A stretch of 64,000 bases of DNA, taken from assembly GCF_030012525.1 (NCBI RefSeq), contig NZ_CP124855.1, positions 2,604,001 through 2,668,000 of the forward strand, given 5' to 3'. The stretch is from Chryseobacterium gotjawalense (GTDB lineage: Bacteria; Bacteroidota; Bacteroidia; Flavobacteriales; Weeksellaceae). Positions within the stretch are counted from its first letter, which is position 1, and each line of letters starts with the position of its first letter. Below the pieces are notes generated by a model. That model was not told where the DNA came from. It did not search any database and saw nothing but the letters and a program-made list of their open reading frames with translations. This document shows positions 51,526-61,886 of this stretch, piece after piece. A program made the translations under genes and the position numbers.

Positions 51526-52986
51526 ATGTCTATCCACAACAAAATCGTAGAAACGGCCATCACTTTCGATGACGTACTTCTAATCCCTTCTTATTCAGAG
51601 GTTTTACCTAATCAGGTTTCTTTAAAATCACGACTTTCCGATAAAATCACCCTCAATGTTCCCATCGTTTCCGCAGCAATGGACACGGTAACCGAAGCAG
51701 AAATGTCTATTGCTCTGGCAAGAGTTGGAGGTTTAGGTTTTATTCACAAAAATATGCCTATCGAAGAACAGGCAGCACAAGTTTATCGGGTAAAACGTTC
51801 AGAAAACGGAATGATCTCTGATCCCGTAACACTCACAAAAGACCACACTTTAAGATACGCCAAAGATTTAATGGCTGATTATAAAATTTCCGGCTTACCA
51901 GTAGTGGACGCTGAAAATACTTTAATTGGAATCATTACCAACCGGGATGTAAAGTATCAGGAAAACCTGGAGGCAAAAGTTGAAGAATTGATGACTAAAG
52001 ATAAATTGATTACTTCTGATAAATCCACCACCCTGGAGCAAGCCAAACAAATCCTGTTGAAAAATCGGGTAGAAAAACTTCCTATCGTTGACCAAGATTT
52101 CAAACTTGTTGGTTTAATTACCATTAAAGATATTGATAATCAAATGGAATATCCCAATGCAAACAAAGACAGCAAAGGGAAATTAATCGTAGGAGCCGGC
52201 GTAGGAATTGGCGAAGACACCATTGAAAGGGTTACCGCTTTGGTGAAAGCTGGGGTCGATATTATCGCTGTAGATTCAGCACATGGCCATTCAAAAGGAG
52301 TTTTAGATAAAATTACAGAAATCCGGAAAAACTTTCCTGATCTTGATATTGTAGGAGGAAATATTGTGACTGCAGACGCTGCAAAGGATTTAATAAATGC
52401 CGGCGCGAATATACTGAAAGTAGGTATCGGTCCCGGATCGATCTGTACAACAAGAGTAGTTGCCGGAGTTGGGGTTCCTCAATTGTCTGCAATCTATAAT
52501 GTTTTCGAATATGCGAAAAGCCAAAATGTAGCCGTAATTGCCGATGGTGGAATTAAATTATCCGGCGATATTGTAAAAGCTCTGGCTTCTGGCGCAAGTG
52601 CCGTAATGCTTGGTTCATTATTGGCAGGAACGGATGAAGCTCCAGGTGAAGAAATTATTTTTCAGGGTAGAAAATTCAAGGCTTATCAAGGAATGGGTTC
52701 ACTTTCAGCCATGCGACGTGGCGGAAAAGAAAGATACTTTCAAAGTGAAGCCAAAAAATTCGTTCCTGAAGGAATTGAAGGCCGGGTTCCACACAAAGGA
52801 AAATTAGAAGAGGTCGTCTTTCAGTTAACTGGCGGAATCAGAGCCGGCATGGGATACTGCGGCACCAAAGATATCGATACTTTACAAAAAGACGGAAAAA
52901 TGGTGATGATTACAGGAAGTGGTTTAAAAGAATCGCATCCGCATGATGTTATTATTACACAGGAAGCGCCGAATTATTCGCTGTAA
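51526..52986 (+). CDS. guaB: IMP dehydrogenase
   Basis: 486 residues, TIM barrel with two inserted CBS domains at about 95-205 ('[20 protein letters not shown]', '[16 protein letters not shown]'). Catalytic loop '[17 protein letters not shown]' with Cys307; '[20 protein letters not shown]' binds the IMP phosphate; the flap '[19 protein letters not shown]' and '[11 protein letters not shown]' are intact. NAD-dependent oxidation of IMP to XMP, the committed step of guanine nucleotide synthesis. The upstream sequence TAATTTCG at about 51503 is a near match to the -7 box. Confidence 0.97.
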   Translation: MSIHNKIVETAITFDDVLLIPSYSEVLPNQVSLKSRLSDKITLNVPIVSAAMDTVTEAEMSIALARVGGLGFIHKNMPIEEQAAQVYRVKRSENGMISDPVTLTKDHTLRYAKDLMADYKISGLPVVDAENTLIGIITNRDVKYQENLEAKVEELMTKDKLITSDKSTTLEQAKQILLKNRVEKLPIVDQDFKLVGLITIKDIDNQMEYPNANKDSKGKLIVGAGVGIGEDTIERVTALVKAGVDIIAVDSAHGHSKGVLDKITEIRKNFPDLDIVGGNIVTADAAKDLINAGANILKVGIGPGSICTTRVVAGVGVPQLSAIYNVFEYAKSQNVAVIADGGIKLSGDIVKALASGASAVMLGSLLAGTDEAPGEEIIFQGRKFKAYQGMGSLSAMRRGGKERYFQSEAKKFVPEGIEGRVPHKGKLEEVVFQLTGGIRAGMGYCGTKDIDTLQKDGKMVMITGSGLKESHPHDVIITQEAPNYSL

Positions 52987-53041
52987 AAAAATCGAACTTA
53001 ATAGAATATCAGCAAAAATCATTTCGTCACTGATAAAAAAA

Positions 53042-53074
53042 GAAAAACCTGAATTTATATTGAATTCAGGTTTT
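53042..53074. terminator. Bidirectional terminator between guaB and the T9SS type B gene
   Basis: AAAAACCTGAATT and AATTCAGGTTTTT pair around TATATTG; A and T tracts on either side serve both strands. Confidence 0.9.
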
Positions 53075-53094
53075 TCTGTGAATAGTAAGGATTT

Positions 53095-56000
53095 TTATTC
53101 CCTGGTTTTAACCAACACCCAACCGCTGTATTGGGTAAGTGTTTCGTGACCCGGCTCTTTCCAGGACATCACATACCAATAAGTTCCAGTGTTTACTGCT
53201 CTTCCGGCAAACTTTCCGTTCCAGGAAAAACGGTTGTTTTTGTCACCACTAAATACGGTTTGTCCAGAACGGTTGTAAATCTGTAGCGAAGGTTCATTTT
53301 TTTTCAGTAAACCGGAATAATTTAAAACATCATTAATTCCGTCATCGTTTGGAGTAATAGCGTTGTAGAGTTGTATAACATTGATATCTACTGAAACCGG
53401 AGTGCAATTGTCGGCTGATATGACAGAAATCGTATGATCGCCGCCACGAACATTCAAAAAAACATTGGAAGACTGATAATTAAGGTGGTCTATGGCGTAT
53501 TGATAGGGAGGATTTCCGCCGGTAACATTCACCGTTACGGTAGAGCCCTGAATGTCGATGCGTGTAATTTGTGGAAGAGCGATTGCAGTTATGGAAACAT
53601 TTTGTCTGTAAATGCAACCATTGGAATACAAGTCTACCCAATAATCATTAACGGGAAGATTTTGTATAACTTGAGTTTTTTCGCCAGTGCTCCAAAGATA
53701 TCCGTCAAATCCTGAACCGGCATCAAGACTTGTTTTTGCATCAGGACAGATTTTTTTATCCTTTAACACCGTGGATTTTTGCGGCTGTCTTAAATTTATA
53801 TTTAAAGTTCCGATGGCATCACAAAATCCCTGTTTTTTTAACCGGTAATAGAAAATTTTGTTGCCTTTAATCATTTGGTCTGCAATAATGTTTTCCCCAG
53901 CGAAATTGTTTTGTGCTTTCGTAAGGTCATCAAAATATGTTGCCGCAACAGTAGAATCGGTACTGAACAGCGCAATATAGGAGGCTAGATTAATATTGGC
54001 TTCATTATCTAAATCGTTATCACAGGCAAAATCTGAGACTGCATTCTTAATATTTAACTTGGTTCCAATATTTAAAACAATCTTCTTGACTGTAGGAGGG
54101 CAATCACCTGATGTATCGACTCTGATCCATACTTCATGATACGCTGTAGAAAAAACATAAACTCCTGTAATATTATCACTGCCGCCAGTTATTGCTTTCA
54201 TTTCATTTTCATAATAGCGAATGGTAAGACTTGTACTGTTTTGAATGACTACAGGTGTTATTGAATTTACATTAACACTATATTTCCCGTCGATGATCCC
54301 GTCTACATCTTCATCACAGTGATTTTTAGTATAAAGGTTTTCATTGACAACAAGAGGATAATCTATTGCCAATGTTATCGTAGCAACAGCATCACAACCG
54401 AAACTGTTTTTGATATAAACATAAATAAAATCACCCTCTGTACCGGGATAATTTGCAAGTTGATTATTAGGGATTAAATTGTGCATACCGGCATCGCTGT
54501 AATAGCTTTTCTGAGCCGTTGTATCAGGTGTTACGGTCGCATCGTTCAAATTAAAAACCGCACTGTTGACACTGCTGCATTTTTTTAAAATCACATTGCT
54601 GGTAGCGACTTGATTGAGATGAATGGTTGCCTGCAAGATTTCACAATCGGGAATGTCGCCATTTCCGCAGAATGAGAATTTAAAAGTGTCTGTTCCTGTC
54701 GCATTTGGGTTTGCGGTGTAAGTAATGGTTCCATCTGCATTGATGACAGCGATTCCTTTCGTAGGTGGCGTATTTATGGTAAGAGTAGGCGTATTTATGG
54801 TTTGGGAACTTAAAGCAAAAATCGGCGTGATATCCTGTGACGTACAGGTGGTGAAATCATAATTCGTAAAGGTGGTACAGTTGTAAAATTTAAAATCGCG
54901 CGTTTGTATTTCATCGCAGGAACCTTGTTTCACTTTTACGGCGTATATACCCGCTTGTGTAGGAATATATACAAAGGTGTTGTTTACCCCGGGAGCCGGA
55001 ACATAAGTGGTTCCAATTTTTTGGAGCCATTCATATCGGTCAAACCCCTCTGTTACTTCTAATTTTACATCAGGAAGACAGTCACCCTCCGTTTTTGTAA
55101 TCAGTGGAATGGAAGAGAATCCCGCGAAATAACCACCGTAACCCACGGCATCATTTCCGGCAGAGATACCTGCCGTAACGGCTTTGGAGGAATATATGGC
55201 AATGTTTCCTGTGATATTAGGAATGGAATAGGTAACCCAGGTGTTGTTCCCGGAAACATCGAACGGGCCATTGCTTGCATTCAGAATTAAAGAAACTCCG
55301 TTGCTCTTTACATCCAAAGAAGCTCCTGCTTCGGTGATGATATTGAGTTTTGTAGGGACTGTTAAGCTATAATTTACATTATTTGAAGAGTATTCATTTT
55401 CATTGATTTTACCAATTTCATCAATCTTTTTGGGAAGATAACAGTTCAAGGGTGGGATGTAATTAAACCCACCGGTTGCTTCGGAAGCTGATCTTGCACC
55501 AGCCAATAACTGATAAATGTAAACATTTTTGGTTGCTTTAATGAACATGTTGAAATGACCATAAGCTTGCTCAATGTACGCATTGTTATCGGTCGTATAA
55601 TATTGTCCAGCATTTAATGTTACAACAGGTGCCGCTCCATTATTAATATAAATTTCGGTATTGTTTTCAGTGGCTAATATGATCGCTTTCTCCATATTGG
55701 AACTGGTCTCTCCATTTCCTTTCATTAGTACAAATTCCTGACCCAGTTTATCTACAGGAACACCTTGGTCCATCAATATATCCGAAGAGTTGGGGAGGTC
55801 GCCGGCATATTGCCCATTGAAATTTCCATTAGCAATAACAATTGGTTTGTCAGACACTATTTTTGCGCCGATATAACCAGTATAGTTGTCTTCATACTCC
55901 CCAGTCCCATCGATGATATATGATTGGCCTTTGTTTAAGGTAAATGTAATTTGAGAACGATTGATGCCATCTGAAAACTTAACGCTCGATTCAAAATCAG

Positions 56001-56505
56001 TGATTGTTACTTTGGTATTATCCTCCGTCGCCATGATGCTGTTCATGAAATTCAGAATGGCATTTTCTACTGTGATTGGGGCCATGACGGCGCGGAATTC
56101 GGTCCCTAAACCAGCGGTTCCTTTTGAGGTTTGTATTTCACCATGATTTGTTACCGAGAATCGTAAAGTGGCAAAAAAGGGCTTGTCGCCTTTCAAATAA
56201 AGACCCATTGCTACAGGTGTAAACAAATCGGATTGGTTTGTGGTGATAATCCTGTTTCTTTGTGCATTAGGAATGCTATATTTTACAGGATTATTTTTGC
56301 TAATGTTGACTGAAGCTACTACAATATTGTTGTGGTAAATATCAACTTTGAAAGGAGTTGTTTCATTTGTTGAGAGATATATCGACTGATATTGTGATGT
56401 ATTTCTAACCCGGTCAACCATCGGGGCAAACCAATGTTCACGGTCAAGCTGGGCGAAAGAACTGAAGAAAATAAAGAAAAATAAAAGGAGTAATGATTTT
56501 TTCAT
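53095..56505 (-). CDS. Large T9SS type B surface protein with IgGFc-binding-like N-terminus
   Basis: 1136 residues with signal peptide 'LLLLFFFIFFSSFAQ'. Residues about 20-480 resemble the IgGFc-binding N-terminal family ('AVMAPITVENAILNFMNSIM', 'MATEDNTKVTITDFESSVKF', 'NTEIYINNG'). The middle has Ig/PKD- and cadherin-like repeats ('TFKFSFCGNG', 'NPTYQY'-type 'GGNPPYQYAIDHLNYQSSN'). The C-terminal 85 residues are the gliding-motility-associated type B signal 'ITPNDDGINDVLNYSGL', 'LQIYNRSGQTVFSG', 'NTGTYWYVMSW'. Type B tails usually mean attachment to the surface rather than release. An adhesin role is likely. Confidence 0.92.
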   Translation of the reverse strand: MKKSLLLLFFFIFFSSFAQLDREHWFAPMVDRVRNTSQYQSIYLSTNETTPFKVDIYHNNIVVASVNISKNNPVKYSIPNAQRNRIITTNQSDLFTPVAMGLYLKGDKPFFATLRFSVTNHGEIQTSKGTAGLGTEFRAVMAPITVENAILNFMNSIMATEDNTKVTITDFESSVKFSDGINRSQITFTLNKGQSYIIDGTGEYEDNYTGYIGAKIVSDKPIVIANGNFNGQYAGDLPNSSDILMDQGVPVDKLGQEFVLMKGNGETSSNMEKAIILATENNTEIYINNGAAPVVTLNAGQYYTTDNNAYIEQAYGHFNMFIKATKNVYIYQLLAGARSASEATGGFNYIPPLNCYLPKKIDEIGKINENEYSSNNVNYSLTVPTKLNIITEAGASLDVKSNGVSLILNASNGPFDVSGNNTWVTYSIPNITGNIAIYSSKAVTAGISAGNDAVGYGGYFAGFSSIPLITKTEGDCLPDVKLEVTEGFDRYEWLQKIGTTYVPAPGVNNTFVYIPTQAGIYAVKVKQGSCDEIQTRDFKFYNCTTFTNYDFTTCTSQDITPIFALSSQTINTPTLTINTPPTKGIAVINADGTITYTANPNATGTDTFKFSFCGNGDIPDCEILQATIHLNQVATSNVILKKCSSVNSAVFNLNDATVTPDTTAQKSYYSDAGMHNLIPNNQLANYPGTEGDFIYVYIKNSFGCDAVATITLAIDYPLVVNENLYTKNHCDEDVDGIIDGKYSVNVNSITPVVIQNSTSLTIRYYENEMKAITGGSDNITGVYVFSTAYHEVWIRVDTSGDCPPTVKKIVLNIGTKLNIKNAVSDFACDNDLDNEANINLASYIALFSTDSTVAATYFDDLTKAQNNFAGENIIADQMIKGNKIFYYRLKKQGFCDAIGTLNINLRQPQKSTVLKDKKICPDAKTSLDAGSGFDGYLWSTGEKTQVIQNLPVNDYWVDLYSNGCIYRQNVSITAIALPQITRIDIQGSTVTVNVTGGNPPYQYAIDHLNYQSSNVFLNVRGGDHTISVISADNCTPVSVDINVIQLYNAITPNDDGINDVLNYSGLLKKNEPSLQIYNRSGQTVFSGDKNNRFSWNGKFAGRAVNTGTYWYVMSWKEPGHETLTQYSGWVLVKTRE

Positions 56506-56527
56506 ATTGAAGGCCTGGGGTTCCTTG

Positions 56528-56535
56528 CAAATGTA
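56528..56535 (-). promoter_or_regulatory. -7 box of the T9SS type B gene
   Basis: TACATTTG on the minus strand matches TAnnTTTG; ATG 56505 is 22 bases downstream. Confidence 0.6.
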
Positions 56536-56694
56536 ATATTTTTTAACATAATTTAGTGAAATTTAGTCTATTACTAGTCTTTTTAAGTGTTTATAAAGTA
56601 ATATTTCCGGATTGAGGTTTTTTTAAAAGTTTACTTTAAGTTTACCTGAAGCGCAGTTTCTTTTTAAAAATAATTTCCTTATTTTATTAAAAGT

Positions 56695-56702
56695 TAACTT
56701 TG
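56695..56702 (+). promoter_or_regulatory. -7 box of the NPP-type phosphodiesterase gene
   Basis: TAACTTTG followed by C, 16 bases before ATG 56719. Confidence 0.65.
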
Positions 56703-56718
56703 CCATTATTATCGTTTT

Positions 56719-57987
56719 ATGAAAAAAATCGTTTCCATTCTTTTAATCTTAAGTTATTTCGCTGTTTTTGCACAATCAGATACCGCGCAGGTGGTAGTTC
56801 CAAACAGGAAAAACGCTGCCGCAACAATTTCGAAACCTTATGTGATCTTAATCTCCGCTGATGGTTTCCGACACGACTATCCTGAAAAATTTCAAACCAA
56901 AAATCTTTTAAAATTAGTGGAAAACGGCGTTTCAGCAAAGGCCATGCTGCCAAGTTTTCCTACCATCACTTTTCCGAATCACTGGAGCTTAATTACCGGT
57001 TTGTATCCTGCGCATCACGGCTTGATTGATAATTATTTCTACGATTATCAAAAGAAAAAGTTGTACGCCATGAGCAATAAGGAAGCTGCAGAAGACGGTT
57101 CCTGGTATGGCGGAACACCGCTTTGGACTTTGGCAGAGAAACAGGGAGCCCTTTCTGCCTCGATGATGTGGGTGGGTTCTGCAAGTGATGCCGGTGGTAT
57201 GCGCCCAACCTATTATTACCACTACCATGAAAAATTTACGCCTAACGAAAAAGTGGCGAAAGTAATAGACTGGCTCCAGTTACCGGAAGACCGTCGTCCC
57301 CATTTCATCAGTTTGTATTTCCCGGAAGTAGATGCAAGTGGACATCATTTCGGGCCGGAAAGTAAAGAAACCGAAAATGCAGTTCAGGTAATAGATCAGG
57401 CCATCGGAAATTTAGTTGAAAAAGTCAATCAGCTTGGGTTGAAAAACGTCAACTTTATTTTTGTTTCTGATCATGGAATGATAAAGGTAGATCTGGAAAA
57501 TCCGATAGAAATCCCCGAAATTCTTTTTGATAAAAACCGCTTTGACTTTTATAATGCACAAACATTATTGAGAGTTGTGGTGAAAAATCCAGCAGAAATA
57601 CAATCCGTTTACAAAGAATTGAAGAGAAATAAAACACCGGATTATGATGTTTTCCTGAATAAAAGATTCCCAAAGAAATTGAATTTTGCACTGAAAGACG
57701 ATCGCTATAATCGAATCGGACAAATTCTACTCGTTCCAAAAGCTCCAAAAATATTTTTAGAAAAAGGCAAAAATACTTCTGTCGGGAAACATGGTTACAG
57801 TCCCTATGAAGTTTCTGAAATGAAAGCAACTTTTATCGCTTTCGGCCCAGCTTTCAAACAAGATAAAAAAGTAAATGTGTTTCAAAACGTAAATATTTAT
57901 CCCATTGTTACTGATATTTTAAATTTAAAAATTACGGAACCGATTGATGGAACGCAAAAAACAGCGAAAGAAGTCCTCAAAAAATAA
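56719..57987 (+). CDS. Nucleotide pyrophosphatase/phosphodiesterase (NPP) of the alkaline phosphatase superfamily
   Basis: 422 residues with signal peptide 'LLILSYFAVFAQ'. Metal and nucleophile sites follow the NPP pattern: Asp48 in 'VILISADGFRHDY', Thr84 in 'FPTITFPNHWSLITGLYPAH', 'YFPEVDASGHHFGP' (Asp, His), 'FIFVSDHGMIKVD' (Asp-His) and 'VGKHGYSPYE' (His). It is a periplasmic or secreted zinc enzyme cutting phosphodiesters or pyrophosphates such as nucleotides. Substrate not predictable in detail. It ends at a bidirectional terminator. Confidence 0.93.
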   Translation: MKKIVSILLILSYFAVFAQSDTAQVVVPNRKNAAATISKPYVILISADGFRHDYPEKFQTKNLLKLVENGVSAKAMLPSFPTITFPNHWSLITGLYPAHHGLIDNYFYDYQKKKLYAMSNKEAAEDGSWYGGTPLWTLAEKQGALSASMMWVGSASDAGGMRPTYYYHYHEKFTPNEKVAKVIDWLQLPEDRRPHFISLYFPEVDASGHHFGPESKETENAVQVIDQAIGNLVEKVNQLGLKNVNFIFVSDHGMIKVDLENPIEIPEILFDKNRFDFYNAQTLLRVVVKNPAEIQSVYKELKRNKTPDYDVFLNKRFPKKLNFALKDDRYNRIGQILLVPKAPKIFLEKGKNTSVGKHGYSPYEVSEMKATFIAFGPAFKQDKKVNVFQNVNIYPIVTDILNLKITEPIDGTQKTAKEVLKK

Positions 57988-58022
57988 AAAAAAAATCCGG
58001 CTGAGTTGTCAACCGGATTTTT
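57988..58022. terminator. Bidirectional terminator between the NPP and alcohol dehydrogenase genes
   Basis: AAATCCGGCTG and CAACCGGATTT pair around AGTTGT with an A tract before and T tract after. Confidence 0.85.
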
Positions 58023-58038
58023 AATTATATAAGGATTC

Positions 58039-59100
58039 TTAATTTTTCAAAGACTGCATGTCAATGACAAAACGGTACCTCACATCGCTCTTTAACATTC
58101 TTTCGTAAGCTTTGTTGATGTATTGTATGTTGATCATTTCAATTTCCGGTAAAATATTGTGTTCGCCGCAGAAATCCAGCATTTCCTGAGTTTCTTTAAT
58201 TCCGCCAATGACAGAGCCGGCAACTGATCTTCTGCCCAAAATCATCGGTGGCGTCGATAATGCATTTTCCAGTTTTCCGATAAATCCTACTAAAACCAAA
58301 GTTCCATTGATATTCAATGTTGCCAGATAAGGATTGATATCGTGATCGTAAGGAACAGTGTCGATGATTAAATCGAATTTTCCTGCGGCGGCTTTCATTT
58401 CATTTTCGTAAGTGGAAATGACAACGGCGTGTGCTCCTAAATCCAAAGCATCCTGAATTTTATCCGGGCTTCTGGAGATTAAAGTTACTTCGGCGCCCAA
58501 TGCTCTTGCCAGTTTAATCGCCATGTGGCCCAATCCTCCCAAACCAACGACAGCGACTTTGCTTCCTTCTTTTACATTCCAGTGTCTCAATGGTGACCAG
58601 GTGGTAATTCCCGCACAAAGTAACGGTGCGACCGCTTTTAGGTCTAAGTTTTCTGGAATTTGTAAAACAAAATCTTCATCAACTATTATTTTTTCGGAGT
58701 ATCCTCCAAAGGTTTGTTGGTTTAGATATCGGTCTTTTCCATTGTAAGTTCCGGTAGATCCATTGAGGCAATATTGTTCAAGATCATGTCTGCAGCTTTC
58801 GCATTCTCTGCAGGAATCCACCAGACAGCCCACACCAGCTAAATCACCGACTTTAAATTTGGTCACTTCATCGCCGACTTTGGTTATTCTTCCGATAATT
58901 TCGTGTCCGGGAACGGCCGGATATTTTGTGCCGCCCCAATGATTTCTAGCAGTGTGCAAATCACTGTGACAGACGCCGCAATATAAAATATCAATCTCGA
59001 TATCCTTCGGTTGCACCTCTCGCCGGTCGATGGTCATTTCTTTTAAATCATCATCTTTTGAGGGTGTTCCAAATGCTTTTATATGAAGGTTGTTGCTCAT
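58039..59100 (-). CDS. Zinc-dependent NAD(P) alcohol dehydrogenase, CAD/YahK-like
   Basis: 353 residues, medium-chain dehydrogenase. Catalytic zinc ligands Cys41 ('YCGVCHSDLH') and His66-Glu67 ('VPGHEIIG'); structural zinc Cys97, Cys100, Cys103, Cys111 ('DSCRECESCRHDLEQYC'); Rossmann 'VVGLGGLGHMAIKLARALGA' from about 182. The branch is cinnamyl alcohol dehydrogenase/YahK-like, generally NADPH-dependent aldehyde reductases. No catabolic partner is adjacent. A -7 box lies at 59120-59127. Confidence 0.93.
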   Translation of the reverse strand: MSNNLHIKAFGTPSKDDDLKEMTIDRREVQPKDIEIDILYCGVCHSDLHTARNHWGGTKYPAVPGHEIIGRITKVGDEVTKFKVGDLAGVGCLVDSCRECESCRHDLEQYCLNGSTGTYNGKDRYLNQQTFGGYSEKIIVDEDFVLQIPENLDLKAVAPLLCAGITTWSPLRHWNVKEGSKVAVVGLGGLGHMAIKLARALGAEVTLISRSPDKIQDALDLGAHAVVISTYENEMKAAAGKFDLIIDTVPYDHDINPYLATLNINGTLVLVGFIGKLENALSTPPMILGRRSVAGSVIGGIKETQEMLDFCGEHNILPEIEMINIQYINKAYERMLKSDVRYRFVIDMQSLKN

Positions 59101-59119
59101 TTTTTTAATTTTAATTTAA

Positions 59120-59127
59120 CAAAGATA
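59120..59127 (-). promoter_or_regulatory. -7 box of the alcohol dehydrogenase promoter
   Basis: TATCTTTG on the minus strand matches TAnnTTTG; ATG 59100 is 20 bases downstream. Confidence 0.65.
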
Positions 59128-59190
59128 ATAGGTTAACGAAAGAAACTATGTTAATAAAGTCCTAAATAATTATGGCTGGAATTGTAAAAG

Positions 59191-60666
59191 TCAGGCCTCT
59201 GGAATCCACACCGAAACATTTCCCGCCGGAACAGGAAAGTTTCCCCAACCGTTTTCATCGATGGTGATTTTATCTGCAAACCAACCCATAAAATCGTAAA
59301 AAGTTTGTTCGGCATATTGCGCTCCTATTTCCATTGGTTTGTTGTAGGCGTCTTTATTGCTGAGAACCACTGCGCAACCATGATGACCGCTGTCACCTTC
59401 ACGAACCCAGCCGAGACAATTTGCGTCTTCAAAATAATCGCGCTGATCTCCGTAAGCAAATAATTTTCTGGCTTTCAAGAGTTCCTCAATCTTCTCCACT
59501 TTATCAAGAAATATTTCCTGATCATTTCCTTCTTTGTCTTTATCGGTATAGTGTGCTCCAAATAAATCGGGGTAGAAAACACAGGGATAACCGTCTTTTC
59601 TCAATAAAATTAAAGCATACGCCAACGGCTTAAACCATTTTTCAACCGGAGCTTCCAGTTCCTGCAAAGGCTGCGTGTCGTGATTGTCTACCAGCGTTAC
59701 TGATAGAAGTGGGTTGGCCTGGGTTAAAGTTTCATCAAAGATTTCCCTTAAATCATATTCGGCACCCGCTAAAGAAGCAACATGAAAATTCTGCTGTAGC
59801 GAAGAATCAAATAAACTCATCGAACCTTCTGTGGTTGCGATATATTCTTCCAAAAGGTGCACTTCTCCAGGCGCCCAATATTCGCCGACTGCGAAAATGT
59901 TCTTTCCGGTATTCGCTCTTAAAGTGTAGAGCCATTCCTTATAAAATTCAGGCGATTGATGTTTTACGGCATCTATACGGACACCGTCAAAATGAATCTG
60001 GTCGTGATACCATTTGCCCCAATTATTTAATTCTTCGCGTACAAAAGGGTTTCTTTGGTCGATGTTGTTGTACATTAAATAGTCATAATTTCCTTTTTCA
60101 TCAGAAATCATTTCTTCCCAACCTTCGCCGTGATCATTGATGATTTGGTAAATTCCTTCTTCCTGACCTTCGGCAAAATCAACCCCGGAAAAGCATTGAA
60201 AAGTCCACTTAAAATTTGAATATTTTTCGCCTCTTCCTGGAAAAGTAAATTGAGTGTAGGATTCTATTTCGAAAGGTTCAGACAGGTTTTCCTGGCGGTT
60301 TTCGGGATTCACTTTTACAGCATGGAATTTTTCTTTTTCATCACCACCGGCTTTGTGATTGAGGACAATATCAACAATTACAGAAATTCCGTTTTCCTGC
60401 AGCGTTTTGCAGCAATTAAGGTATTGTTCTTTGGTTCCGTATTTCGTGGCAACGGTCCCTTTCTGGTCAAATTCTCCCAAATCATATAAGTCATAAGGAT
60501 CATAACCTACCGAATAACCGCCACCAGCACCTTTGTACGCGGGAGGGAACCAAACTGCAGAAATTCCTAATTCCTTTAAATAAGAAGTTGAATTTTTAAT
60601 CTGATCATACAGTTGCGAATTTCCATCTGAGTACCAATGGAAAAACTGAATCATGGTTGGGTTCAT
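59191..60666 (-). CDS. Cytoplasmic alpha-amylase, GH13
   Basis: 491 residues, no signal peptide, so intracellular. GH13 regions: 'GISVIVDIVLNHKAGGDE' (region I), 'FDGVRIDAVKH' with nucleophile Asp232, 'IFAVGEYWAP' with acid/base Glu262, and 'VTLVDNHDTQPL' with Asp330. 'MIQFFHWYSDGNSQLYDQI' start and 'GYDPYDLYDLGEFDQKGTVA' with 'TKYGTKEQY' are the GH13_5 liquefying-amylase pattern (AmyS/AmyA of bacterial cytoplasm). It hydrolyses alpha-1,4 links in malto-oligosaccharides or glycogen. Single gene with no polysaccharide-utilisation neighbours. Confidence 0.95.
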   Translation of the reverse strand: MNPTMIQFFHWYSDGNSQLYDQIKNSTSYLKELGISAVWFPPAYKGAGGGYSVGYDPYDLYDLGEFDQKGTVATKYGTKEQYLNCCKTLQENGISVIVDIVLNHKAGGDEKEKFHAVKVNPENRQENLSEPFEIESYTQFTFPGRGEKYSNFKWTFQCFSGVDFAEGQEEGIYQIINDHGEGWEEMISDEKGNYDYLMYNNIDQRNPFVREELNNWGKWYHDQIHFDGVRIDAVKHQSPEFYKEWLYTLRANTGKNIFAVGEYWAPGEVHLLEEYIATTEGSMSLFDSSLQQNFHVASLAGAEYDLREIFDETLTQANPLLSVTLVDNHDTQPLQELEAPVEKWFKPLAYALILLRKDGYPCVFYPDLFGAHYTDKDKEGNDQEIFLDKVEKIEELLKARKLFAYGDQRDYFEDANCLGWVREGDSGHHGCAVVLSNKDAYNKPMEIGAQYAEQTFYDFMGWFADKITIDENGWGNFPVPAGNVSVWIPEA

Positions 60667-60960
60667 ATGTAAAGATTTTGAAATGGAGGAGCAAAAACCA
60701 TCCCGAAATGGCTATAGAAGTCGGTTTTTTTGTTTTTAAAGGATTGAAATTGGTTTCAAAAGTTATTTTATGGAGTTTTGAGCGTGTTTAAAATAGAATT
60801 AAATAAGCGCTTACTATTGCCAAAGGAATATTAAAAAAAAGAACGGACCATATCCAAAGACCTTATATAGGACTTGTTGCGATTTAATTGCCTTTTTCGG
60901 TGGAGGATAAAATTACTACTAAATGATCAGAAAGATTTTCAGTTCCTGGTTATGCCACAA
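60667..60960. other. Intergenic stretch between amylase and YceI gene
   Basis: About 294 bases with no credible frame. It holds the amylase upstream region, where I see no perfect TAnnTTTG box, and AT-rich sequence of unknown use. The frame at 60874-61113 runs into the antisense of the YceI gene and is not credible. Confidence 0.5.
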
Positions 60961-60987
60961 AAAAAAGCCGCAAAAATGCGGCTTCTA
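60958..60987 (-). terminator. Terminator of the YceI gene
   Basis: AAGCCGCA and TGCGGCTT pair around AAAA; on the minus strand a long T run follows. Confidence 0.9.
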
Positions 60988-61006
60988 ATGGATGGTGTTG
61001 AAGAAA

Positions 61007-61681
61007 TTATTTATCAGCAACAATATTCAGTTCGAGGTCAACTTCCTGGGAAATCATCCAGTCTTTTGGGTCGCCTTCAGCGCCGTAAGCTAAGCCCCAA
61101 TCCTGTCTGTTGATGGTAAATTTAGACACGAAATTTACTTTCCCGTCAGTCACTTCCACTTTCGCAGGGAAAGTTACGTTTACTGTTTTGTCTTTGATGG
61201 TAAGGTTTCCGCTTACTATTTTGTTGGCTCCTTCTACTTTACTTTCTGTACCTTCAGCAATATCTTCTACTTTAGTAATGTCGAATTTCACACTTGGATA
61301 TTTTGCAACATCGAAGAAATCTGCACTTTTCAAATGCATGTCGAGGTCAGCAGCAGTTTTTCCTTCAGTTATTTTAGGATCTACGGCAGTAGGATCCGTG
61401 GTTAAAGTATTGATGTCTGAAACCAAGCTTCCTGAAGTGATGTTTCCGTTTTCTACAGAAAAGGTCCCTGTCGTTTTGGTAGTTCCAAATCTTGGATTCA
61501 ATCCGCCTTTGTGGTAAGCAGTCCAGTTCACTGTGCTGCTGTCTGAATTTACGGTAAAGGTTTCACCTGCATGTTCAGCAACGGCTTGTTCTGTGGTAGC
61601 GGTAGCGTTGTCGGTTTTTGATTCCTTACATGATACGGCAACCAGAGCGACTGAAAGTACCAAAATTGATATTTTTTTCAT
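61007..61681 (-). CDS. YceI-family lipoprotein
   Basis: 224 residues; signal 'ILVLSVALVAVSCKES' with lipobox Cys. After a Thr/Ala-rich linker comes a YceI lipocalin-like domain: 'FTVNSDSSTVNWTAYHKGGL', 'SADFFDVAKYPSVKFDIT', 'LTIKDKTVNVTFPAKVEV', 'FTINRQDWGLAYG'. Family members bind isoprenoid or other long lipids, some being induced by stress. Single-gene unit with promoter box at 61710. Confidence 0.93.
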   Translation of the reverse strand: MKKISILVLSVALVAVSCKESKTDNATATTEQAVAEHAGETFTVNSDSSTVNWTAYHKGGLNPRFGTTKTTGTFSVENGNITSGSLVSDINTLTTDPTAVDPKITEGKTAADLDMHLKSADFFDVAKYPSVKFDITKVEDIAEGTESKVEGANKIVSGNLTIKDKTVNVTFPAKVEVTDGKVNFVSKFTINRQDWGLAYGAEGDPKDWMISQEVDLELNIVADK

Positions 61682-61709
61682 TGTAAAATATTTAATTGTT
61701 AATTTGATG

Positions 61710-61717
61710 CAAAATTA
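61710..61717 (-). promoter_or_regulatory. -7 box of the YceI gene
   Basis: TAATTTTG followed by C on the minus strand; ATG 61681 is 29 bases downstream. Confidence 0.6.
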
Positions 61718-61886
61718 AAGCGGATAATCGAGGCAGGTATTGACCTATGATAAGAAGTGCAGAAATGATTGAACAAAGTTCAAATGAGAAAGGAAAATCA
61801 TTGATATCCTTCAAAAGGGGAGGAGACCGCGAAACGGTGAAATTAAAAAAAGAGAAGTCAACTGATGCTCAGGCGTTCTAAATTGA